In this document: positions 56,088 through 64,000 of the stretch, piece by piece
Layout of the letters: the number at the start of each line of letters is the position of its first letter
How positions within the stretch are numbered: the first letter of the stretch is position 1
Assembly: GCA_025765615.1 (NCBI GenBank)
Contig: JAIVFJ010000274.1
Span: 16,675-80,674 of the forward strand
Length of the DNA stretch: 64,000 nt
Direction: 5' to 3'
DNA from: Zopfochytrium polystomum
Taxonomy: Eukaryota; Chytridiomycota; Chytridiomycetes; Chytridiales; Chytridiaceae
Translations under genes and position numbers: made by a program
The notes under the pieces: generated by a model
Seen by the model: the letters and a program-made list of their open reading frames with translations, nothing else
What the model was told of the DNA's origin: nothing
Database searches by the model: none

Positions 56088-56492
56088 TGCGAATGGGATT
56101 TTTCGGATACGTTCGTCGGTTCTTCCATCACTTCTTCCTCACATTATAATTATTTTCCGCTTTCTAAACTTGCTGGCTTCTGTGTAACGGAGCATCGTTA
56201 ATTGAACTCATTTGTCGTGTTTAGTATTTGGCTCTCTGGTTATGATCTAACACGTGTTGGTGGCGCGGCTCATGGGGGAATTGTGACAAGGTCGAACTTG
56301 ACAAGTTTCATGAGGCCCGAAATGGCAGGGAATCTCCGGGCTTACGAGAGGGGGCTTTGCCCAATGAATTGCCGGCCGGGAAAATCAATCTACCGCCTCT
56401 CCATTCCACACTTCGGCAGCTTCGCGACATAATTATTTCTCCGAACACCAACAACATATTCAGGGCGCCCTCCCACCCCACTGATCCAAACG
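56088..56492. other. Spacer between cyclin genes 5 and 6
   Basis: No gene is seen; it should contain the promoter of gene 6. Confidence 0.3.
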
Positions 56493-57384
56493 ATGGACAG
56501 CGACGACGGTGCGATGCGCAAAGCTTTGATATGTATGTCCCCACTCGATACGCCTTGCTGCGTTCGACGCGAACAACCCGTCCAGCGGGACCTCGTCCTC
56601 ACTAACTACGGCCACTTCACCCGTACCAGACCTTGCCGCCGTCACCATCGACCTCGGAGCAGCTCCCACAACAACGACCAGCACCCATACAGCCGGGCCG
56701 CCCGCTCGCAACCCGGCCTCGACGGAGCGCTTCGTGTTTGACCTCGTCATGCGCTCGCAGTCGAGCTTCTTGGACCTGCAGCTTGCGCTGTTCTACCTCG
56801 GCCGGTACCGCGCCCTCACAAGGAACCTGCAGCGCTCTGCCGCCTCCGTTTCTCCGATAGCGACGTCCCGCACAATGCGCCCGCCAACTCCGCTTCCAGA
56901 ATCCACCACCACCGCCGTTGGAAGCGAGAACGACAGGCCGTCGATACCGCCCTCACACCAGGAGTTCTTGGCGTGCCTGATTCTCGCTTGGAGGCACCTC
57001 CACGACAACCCGCCACCCACACGCGAGTGGTCGCTCATATCTGGGCTCCCCGCTGCGAGGATCAACGCCGCGGAGCGAGCGGTGCTGACAGGATTGCGGT
57101 ATCGGCTGCACGTTGGACACTTCGAGGCGGAAAACGGAGGAGGGGGTTTGGCTGCATTTTGCGATGCGGCAACGAGGATCGCGGAGGGGATAGTGCAGGC
57201 GGGGATGGTTGGGGCGCAGACGCCTGGGGGGGGCGGAGAGGAATGCAGGGGTGGTGCGACTCGCGGTGGGAATGTGGACGGGTTGGACGAGCCAGATCGT
57301 GCAGCCATTCCACAAAAGCGGAGAACCGAGGCGCCGGAGGAGCGGCCGGCGAAAGTAATCAAGGGGGAACGGAAACAGAGATGA
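56493..57384 (+). CDS. PHO80/PCL-type cyclin family member 6
   Basis: Exon 1 is tiny (56493-56532, MDSDDGAMRKALI). The phase-1 intron leads to exon 2 (56630-57384), beginning LAAVTIDLGAAPTT, giving 264 residues. The box reads STERFVFDLVMRSQSSFLDL, LALFYLGRYR, FLACLILAWRHLHDNPPPTR, EWSLISGLPAARINAAERAV and GLRYRLHVG. The C-terminus is basic (RPAKVIKGERKQR). All landmarks are intact and the gene looks functional. Confidence 0.88.
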
Positions 57385-58093
57385 CGTTCATTCACGTGCC
57401 CACCATCTCCTCGTGGGTTTTCCGTCCGTTGGGACGCAGACACGGTCACTGCCAAAAAGCGGCCGAATGATATGATGAGTGACGAGCGACGGAAGTTTGC
57501 AGACGGAGTAAACCGCTGCAAATCTTTAAATCACAGTGGCATAAAAGTTCGCAACCAAGCAATAGTCTTTCTAAATGCCAGTCAAGCACCAATTTCATTA
57601 CATCATGTGAGAGCTGCCACCAAGTTTGCCTTTGGAGTATGGGCGCCACCGATTCAATCGTTGACAAAAAAATTGTGACCAGCGGCGCTTCGGGCCGAGT
57701 CGACCCCAGGCAGCACTGCATTCGTCAATCGGCTCGGACTAATCGATTGTGGAGAAGTAAGTACGCTTCGTTGCCGCACGTTGCCACACTTCGACGAACT
57801 TCAATGCCGGGCGGGTTTCATGCCTTTGTGGAGGGGCGGCGGGGAAGTTATGAAGTGTGGAGCAGCCGACTCTTTGTTGCGCCACAGATGACAAAACCTT
57901 TGGAACGAGGCGATAAATATTCACGAAATCGACTCACGTGTTTCGCCGTCATGGGCGAAACAAGACAACGCCCCAGGGCAGACACGTTTCGATTCGTTTT
58001 CGTGGCCATGTTGGATACATAGCGATACTGAACCCGCCCGCTCTAATTCCCATCGCTGTCATATCCCATAACCTCAAGGAAACGGCGCCGGCG
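57385..58093. other. Spacer between cyclin gene 6 and copy 7
   Basis: No gene is seen. Confidence 0.3.
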
Positions 58094-58908
58094 ATGGACG
58101 ACCCACTGCGGAACGCCTTAATTTGGGTGTAGTCAGCCCCATCCGCATTCCGAATGCTTTTTTACCCACAATGCCCATCCACCTCACAATTCGAACCGGA
58201 AACAATCGATCGCTTTCGTCAAATCAGCTACTGCCCTCGATCCGCCGCCATCCAACCCGTCCGCGACCCAGCGCTTTTTTTCGACGCCGTCATGCAGTCC
58301 AGATCGAGTTTCTACGGCATGCAGCTCGGTCTCTTCTACCTCAGCCGCTTCCGTGCTGGCATGGGAAAAGGCGCAGCCGTCTCAAACGCCATCTCAAACC
58401 ACCCAGCTAACCTGCGCAGTCTTAAACATCAGTTCCGCCACTCGACATGCCCACCACCGACGTCTCCTCCATCAGCACTCCGCCATCGCTACAGCTTTCG
58501 CTGCCGCCACACCTCGCCTTTCTCGCATCCCTCATCCTCGCATGGAAGCACTTCCACGACGACTCACCGCACAGGCGGTCGTGGTCGCGCATGTCCGGGA
58601 TGCCCACAACGCTGATCAACGCCGCGGAACGGACGGTTCTCGATGCGATCGGATACCGGCTGCACGTGGCCCTCGTTTATGGAGAGTGGTTTGCCGCGTT
58701 GCGCGGGGCAGCGGTACAGATCGTGACGGGCTTCGCGAGGTCCGTAGAGGTTCCCGGTGGAAGAAATTTGAGAGATGTGGAGGGCAGAGGAGGTGGCTGT
58801 GACGAAATGCGAGAGGAGTTGGAAAGCGAAAATGGAGCGACGCAGAAAGGTGAAAGCCACTGGACAGCCAAAAAAATGTATCCTAATGAAACCGACTCGG
58901 ACCTTTGA
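58094..58908 (+). pseudogene. PHO80/PCL-type cyclin family member 7, broken
   Basis: Exon 1 is present (MDDPLRNALI), but the donor that reads T|GT in the seven other copies is T|GGGTGT here, and reading on gives a stop. The usual exon 2 start (LAAVTID) cannot be found. The box resumes with LFFDAVMQSRSSFYGMQLGL and FYLSRFR in one frame and continues with FLASLILAWKHFHDDSPHRR, SWSRMSGMPTTLINAAERTV and AIGYRLHVA in another, so a frame shift lies in the linker (58.38-58.45 kb). The splice-site loss and frameshift make it a pseudogene. Confidence 0.8.
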
Positions 58909-59025
58909 TTCAATTGAAGTTTCCCAAAGAAGTGTTGGTCCTGTTCAACCTTTTTCCGAGAATGTGCCCACGTTTATGTAAGACTTTTTTCGCCAAAAAA
59001 CGTGTGCGGTGGCAAGTAAACCGAA

Positions 59026-59097
59026 AGCAGCGTAGTGTAGTGGAAGCACGTTGGGCTCATAACCCAAAGGTCGAACGATCGAAACGTTCCGCTGCTA
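59026..59097 (+). tRNA. tRNA-iMet(CAU): Initiator tRNA-Met (CAT anticodon)
   Basis: The 72-base cloverleaf has acceptor AGCAGCG pairing with CGCTGCT, an anticodon stem TTGGG/CCCAA with loop CTCATAA, and a T arm GAACG-ATCGAAA-CGTTC. The A1:U72 pair, the three G:C pairs next to the anticodon loop and A in place of the first T of the T-loop (ATCGAAA) are marks of eukaryotic initiator rather than elongator tRNA-Met. No intron. A TTTT run about 30 bases downstream can serve as the Pol III terminator. Confidence 0.93.
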
Positions 59098-59793
59098 TAG
59101 ATTCTTAGACCAATGGCTAGTTCTGTTTTGGGCCACCCACTGGTGAGGGTCTGAACCATTTTTCGATCGCTCTTTCTACCGGTCTCTGGGTCAACCTCGC
59201 GGTTCCCCTCCATTGATAGTATGTGTGCCCGTTCACAAGAACAGGTCATTTTTGGAGAGTTTGATGGAGTTTGAATGTGTCGTTTCTCCTGCATACAGTC
59301 AGCTGCTCCGGCCGGGAGACGCAAGCAGGAGATTTTCCTAATGTGGAAAGGGTCGGAGGTAAGTAAATTGTGTTCTGTTACGTTGTCACAAGGGTTTCGG
59401 CCCGAACAGGCGGGCAAATACGATTGCGCGACACCGATTTCCGTCACAACTCGGCTCATGGCACTGACTTGGTTCGCTTGTGCTGGTGAAAAATACGGCA
59501 TCCGTTTTCCGGTCGATTGCAAGCAACTAACTTGAGCAAAGGTCAGGACGGGTGCTGGCAAACAGGACAAACGGCTGAGTAAAGACAAACATCGGAAAGC
59601 CCGTCGATTGAGAGTTTCCCGTAACGATCGCAGACATCCTCCGCACCGCATATCACCGCTCGGTTTCGTTTTCCTTTTGCGGAAAGTAAGAGCGGAATTC
59701 TTTCCCGTCACCAGGTTTGTTCTTTGTTTATCATCATTTGTCTTTTTCCCAATCATCTCTCGACCAACCATCAGTCAGCACTTGCATCAATCG
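59098..59793. other. Spacer between the tRNA and cyclin gene 8
   Basis: No protein gene is seen; it should contain the promoter of gene 8. Confidence 0.3.
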
Positions 59794-60575
59794 ATGGAAG
59801 CAGCGTTGCGCAACGCCCTCGTCTGTGGGTGTCGATGCGTCGCCTTAGGAAGGCTGTCGTTGGCGCCTTCGTCTCTAACCTATGAGCCCCAACCGCAGAC
59901 CTGGCCGCCGTTACCATCGATGTGGACTTTTCCGATCCCGCAAACATCGCGGCTGTCACAGCTGCGCACACTCCCTGGCTCCCCACCTCCCTCTCGACCC
60001 GCAACCACACCACCACGCAGTGCTTCCTCTTCCACATCGTCATGCACTCACAGTCAACCTTCTACGACCTGCAGCTCGCGCTGTACTACCTCTCCTGCTA
60101 CCGCGCGCGCACCCGAAAGGCCGCGCTGTCGTCCTCGGAAAAGGGACCAATAGTGACCTCAATCCCTCCACGACCTGCGGATCTCCGCGAGCGCCCGCTC
60201 ACACCACCACCAGACACTGTCGTTGAAGGCACCGGACGACCCGACCACGCGCCGGCACCTCGACTTGCGTTTCTCGCGTGCCTCGTGCTTGCTTGGAAGC
60301 ATCTCCACGATGACCAACACACAACCAAAACATGGTCTTCGTTTTCGGGTGAACCCGCGGCGCTGATCAACGCTGCAGAACGGACGGTGCTTTGCGGCCT
60401 GGGCCATCGGCTTCACGTTGGCATGGTTTGCAGGGGGTGTGAGGTCGGCGGAGCAGGTTTCGAGGCGTTCTGTAGGGCGGCGGTGCGGATCGCCGAAGGC
60501 ATTGCACAAGCAGAGTTCAAGGACCGTGAGAGTGCATTGGATGGCTGGAATAAAGAAACAAAAACTCCGAAATGA
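59794..60575 (+). CDS. PHO80/PCL-type cyclin family member 8
   Basis: Exon 1 is only 31 bases (59794-59824, MEAALRNALV). The phase-1 intron leads to exon 2 (59899-60575), beginning LAAVTIDVDFSDPANIAA, giving 235 residues, the shortest copy. The box is TTQCFLFHIVMHSQSTFYDL, LALYYLSCYR, LAFLACLVLAWKHLHDDQHT, KTWSSFSGEPAALINAAERT and GLGHRLHVG. Landmarks are kept apart from Arg-to-His in the YRLH motif region (GHRLH). It probably acts as a CDK regulatory subunit. Confidence 0.87.
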
Positions 60576-60854
60576 ATCCCGCAACGAAAACTTGAAATTT
60601 ATCAGGAGTCTGCGTCGTTTGCCCTTGCTTTCGCATGAATGGTAAAGCCAAAAGAAAGAGACATGAAAGCGGGGATGGGGCAAGCTACGGCTCACTGAAA
60701 ACACGCGGCCAGAGCGGTCCCTTCCATATTCAACGAAATTTTTCAACTTCCGAGTGACGGGTTCGAACCATGAAAGGAATGGGGCAGCAAGCACAGACTC
60801 TTCTGGAGATTTCCGATCTCCGAAGAAGCAAGCGGACTCAAACACTCCTACTAG
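60576..60854. other. Flank of the satellite array
   Basis: No gene is seen; it leads into the tandem repeat. Confidence 0.3.
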
Positions 60855-61815
60855 ATTCTCCAAAATAATCATAGTTACCGGCTGGAAGATCATTCTCCCA
60901 GGCAGATGACATGGACATTGGAGAACGTGGCGGTGCCCGAGAACTAGAATGACGATGAAAGCCCATGGTGTGGCGCCCACATTCGAGTAACATATTCTTC
61001 AAATAGTCCAAGTTACTGGCTCAAATGCACAGGACAAGTGAGGCAGTTGACTCGGACTTTGAGGAACGTGGTTCAGTTGGATGGGCCGCGGAGGGGGAAA
61101 TGTGGTGTACTTGGGGCTTCAAAATGAAGGCGATGCGTCCCTAACGCGTTTTCGAAGAGTCTGGGTTCTCCTTAAAATCCAAGTTACTTGCCGAACGCGC
61201 TGAGTCAACGCAAATGCATTCGGGGAGAAACTTTGATTAAGAGGAATCCAGAGTAGAGATTTTGGAAAAGTAGAGCGAGTCGTGGTGTGGAAGGGGTGTG
61301 GGACGAAGCATTTGATATGTAATCAAGGCGCTCGAAGTTCTCCAAAAAATCCAAGTTACAGGCCCGAACCACTTTTAAACGGGGCAGTCGACTCAGACTT
61401 GAAGAACTTCGAGGCAAAACGAAACTATGATTTTACTATGTACGCTGCCAAATCCTCCAATAATATCCAAGTTACTGGCTCGAAGTTGATTCCATCGAGG
61501 CAGAATACTTAGACATTGGAGAATGTGGCGCATCTCATAAATGGAGAAGCGGACAAGGAGAAAGCACAAGCGGTCGAATCCGACTAGCGGTTCGCCACGA
61601 CGTCCAAATTCTTCAAATAGTCCAAGTTACTGGCTCAACGCCCAATGGCAAGCGAGGCAGTAGACTCGGACTTTGAGGAATGTGGCTAGGTTGGAAGGCG
61701 GACGGACGGGAAGCGGTGGATGCGGACTGAGAAAACGAACAGGCACCACCGCAAAGACAGGAAGCCTAGTTCTCCTTAAAATCCAAGTTACTTGCCAAAA
61801 ATGCTGAGATCATCT
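60855..61815. repeat. Higher-order tandem repeat of about 605 bases
   Basis: A core close to TCCAAGTTACTGGCTCGAA occurs seven times, near 60861, 61008, 61180, 61350, 61466, 61620 and 61781. Flanks define four monomer types in the order D, A, B, C, D, A, B. Type A (AATAGTCCAAGTTACTGGCT, then GAGGCAGT.GACTCGGACTTT) recurs after about 612 bases. Type B (TTCTCCTTAAAATCCAAGTT) recurs after about 600, and type D (ending in ACATTGGAGAA.GTGGCG) after about 604. Confidence 0.75.
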
Positions 61816-62962
61816 CCAAGCCTCTGGGAAGCAACTCAGATTAAGGGAAACCAGGACCGAAACTTTTCAGGAAGAAGTTGACAGCAATCGTTGAAGGGGG
61901 AGTGTAGTTCTCGAGGTCGAGAGGCGAGCCACGCTGACGATCCCAGCGTCCCGGGAAGAACCCAAGTGAACCGCCTGTCGAAAGCCTCTAGATCTCGCGG
62001 AGAAAGTTGAGCTGAGGGAGCAAGGACGGGTGACGGCAATCTGAGAGCGATCGGTGGTCGAGTATTTATAGAAGAATCGGCCCAAGCAGCCCCACCCACA
62101 ACTCCGACCATCCGCCCGCCCAAGCGCACATCACTGCCTTGTCGGCTGCGGCGAAAGAAGGCAGAGACATCCACCAAAGCCCAACTGGACATCTTACAAA
62201 GCAGCTGCCCCAGCTCTTGTTCGCTGTTGCAATTCTTTGACTGCTGTTGCATATTTTTCCCGCCCTTTCGTCAAGCGCTCGACAGTTCACGCCGGACAAC
62301 ACCGACGAAGCCAACCAGTCCAGCTGGGTTCCACTACGCCGCATTCTATTTGCACACGCCTTGCACGTATACCTTCGTCATTTTTAAGCCTCCGCCACCG
62401 CCACTCCGATTGCAACAATGTTCCATCGGGGCCAGAGTACGGACGTGCAGTGGACCCTAGAGTCCGATTGCTCAGGCGAGTAGACGCGTATCTGTGATGC
62501 AGTCTTCGGCTTTTGCCCGCTTTCACCGCCAGTTGTACCGAGCCAGGTGATGCAACTGAGGACGGTGCACGCGCGTGACTCGGTCGGCCCACACGGCTTT
62601 CGGCTTTTGTGAAGTGGAAAGACAAGGCAGCAAGGGCAAGACACTGCAGCACAGCAGAATCACCTTCGGCTTCCGCGCAGCCCATCGATTCTAACCTGCT
62701 CGCGCGATCGCCAATCAACAAGTCACTGAGGACTTGCTTTCACAAACTCTCTTGCTCGTGGGCCACCCCTAAGCCCATTGAGTGTGTGGAGGAGAGTGCG
62801 CAGAGATGTCCACAACGTCCGACTGCAACGCGTGAGGGCTGCTTTCCCAGATCGTGCACCATCAATACAGGGGTAAGTTAATCAAATGGCTTGGCTCCGT
62901 TTCCCCCATTTGAATAAGTCTCTTACCTCACTCAAACCAGAGACTGCTGCCACATCTAGGAA
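61816..62962. other. Upstream region of the LRR gene, possible extra 5' exons
   Basis: A good donor (GGGTAAGT at about 62871) and acceptor (AAACCAG at 62940) mark an intron just before the first clear LRR exon, so one or more 5' exons lie here. A frame MSTTSDCNA near 62806 and a GTGAGG donor after it are candidates, but I cannot fix the start. Confidence 0.35.
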
Positions 62963-63934
62963 ATGGCGATTCCTGGAAATCATCTGCGATTCGAACTGGG
63001 CGAGGTCACCTACGTAGATTTTCCCATTCGCATCCATGCAAGGAGCATCCCGACGCAGATTTTCCAGTTGACGGAGCTAGTGGAGCTGTAAGTCGCCGCC
63101 AGCGGCAGCGTTTGGATCAAATACTGAACGAAGAGGCCACAACAGGGATTTGAGCCAAAACTACTACACGGGAACCATCCCTGTTGGTTTTGGATCTTTG
63201 ACGAAACTTAGAACCCTGTGAGTAGAGCCAAAGTTCACATATTTGCGCAGTGCTGACCTTCTTACCCTCAGTCGGCTGGGCTATCAGCAACTTTACGGAA
63301 GCATTCCTGACGATCTTGCGAGCATTCGATCAAACTTGGCCATTTTCGATATCAGTGGGACATGGTGAGTGTTGGACCCTTCTTCGCTGGTTTCGGTCTC
63401 ACTGAACATCCCGATCCAGCATTGTGGGAGCTTCATCGCCGCCCACAAATTGCGCGGCCCTGTCCGCATCCCTCAATCCGCAAGCAACAACCTCTGCCAA
63501 CAACCCTCCCGCCGGAACATCGTCAGCCGCAGGAGGGCCAGCGGCATCGAATCCGCCAGGGCAAACCTCTGGAGCGACGGCCGCGCCTGGCGGAAGTGGT
63601 GCGGCCAACACTGGAGCTGGGGCAACATCAACAGGCAGTAGTGGAACGGGAATAGCAGCTCCTCCAGCAACTGGGACATCAGAACGGAGGAGGAGGGAGC
63701 GGCGGATCCATCGCGATTGGGACGGACGCGCCGACGAACGGCGCCCAGCGTGCGCCAACACCGGGGGTAGAAGCGCCGCCAACTGGAGCGGGTGGGTCGG
63801 GATCGTCGGGATCGTCCTTCTCTCCGGCGCTTGCTGCAGGTCTGGGTGCGGCAGCGGCGTTGGCGGTTGCACTGTTTGTCGTCGGCCTTATCGTTTACCG
63901 TCGACGGCGGCGGCAGGCCGACGCACGCCGTTAA
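62963..63934 (+). CDS. LRR-transmembrane surface protein (5' end and one frame uncertain)
   Basis: Exons 62963-63087, 63146-63217, 63272-63364 and 63420-63934 are joined by phase-2 introns. They encode leucine-rich repeats (IFQLTELVELDLSQNYYTGT; IPVGFGSLTKLRTL; LGYQQLYGSIPDDLASI) and a Cys-containing cap (CIVGASSPPTNCAALS). A long Gly/Ser/Thr/Pro-rich stalk, a membrane helix (AAALAVALFVVGLIVYRRRR) and a short basic tail follow. The second exon is exactly 72 bases, one 24-residue LRR. The last exon is one base out of frame between the stalk (PPATGTS) and the helix-coding frame (GGGGSGGSIAIG), near 63680, so an indel or a small intron must exist there. It probably sits in the plasma membrane with LRRs outside, as a receptor or adhesin. 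Confidence 0.75.
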
Positions 63935-64000
63935 ATCGGTTGTAAGCAAACCCGAACCATCACACGGACCGCACGTGCAGGACACAGAGGCCGGCGGAGC
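63935..64000. other. Right edge, downstream of the LRR gene
   Basis: Too short to judge. Confidence 0.2.

Noticed and set aside
55145..60575. Reading the cyclin-like genes as F-box or homeodomain-like factors
   Set aside because: The ordered pattern LALYYLxRFR, LAWKHLxD, WSxLSG, INAAE and YRLH fits the PHO80-type cyclin box much better.
60735..60790. GGGTTCGAACC in the satellite flank as part of a tRNA gene
   Set aside because: It looks like a B box, but no acceptor stem, anticodon arm or A box can be folded around it.

Overview
This is nuclear DNA of a fungus, most likely a zoosporic early-diverging (chytrid-like) one. That placement is inference from short GT-AG introns, high GC, CLA4-type kinase architecture, LRR-transmembrane and Thr-linker/Cys-rich secreted proteins, and abundant microsatellites; no taxonomic marker was tested. 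Protein-coding genes sit on both strands, most with 1-6 introns of about 50-130 bases. The window has an unusual number of lineage-specific paralogue sets, many with decaying copies beside intact ones.

Region 1 (1-14.5 kb) is accessory and duplication-rich. It holds a secreted, probably ADP-ribosyltransferase-like gene with a frame break, a second copy of its signal-peptide region at the left edge, and a 2.6 kb Gly/Lys-rich repeat gene with broken frames. Three secreted, probably membrane-anchored cupredoxin paralogues lie here too. Blocks at 3.5-4.2 and 5.85-6.46 kb are decayed copies of 11.0-12.45 kb.

Region 2 (15.4-21.4 kb) holds a CLA4/PAK-type kinase (PH, CRIB, kinase), a tiny membrane protein, a deleted NmrA/QOR2-like oxidoreductase relic and an unknown gene.

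Region 3 (21.6-34.3 kb) is built partly as an inverted duplication around about 26.3 kb. Two aldo-keto reductases diverge from the centre, with a BTB-like/HMG-like gene on the right and its decayed copy on the left. A class 3 lipase with one in-frame TGA lies on the right and a 3' lipase relic on the left. A secreted peptide gene made of very small exons and two tandem small membrane proteins with LPxY/PPxY motifs complete the region.

Region 4 (35-60.6 kb) contains eight copies of a PHO80/PCL-type cyclin family in two clusters (35-43.7 and 55.1-60.6 kb). Seven share an intron at exactly the same codon and phase; one copy is broken. Between the clusters lie a pepsin-like protease, cytosolic aspartyl-tRNA synthetase, a decayed 3' copy of that synthetase and a field of dispersed repeats. 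An initiator tRNA-Met gene lies inside the second cluster.

Region 5 (60.8-64 kb) has a higher-order tandem repeat of about 605 bases and an LRR-transmembrane gene with a 72-base LRR exon. Of these genes, only the kinase and the synthetase are clear core genes; the cyclins, cupredoxins, lipase, protease and LRR protein suggest cell-cycle/nutrient signalling and surface or secreted functions that have been expanding by local duplication.
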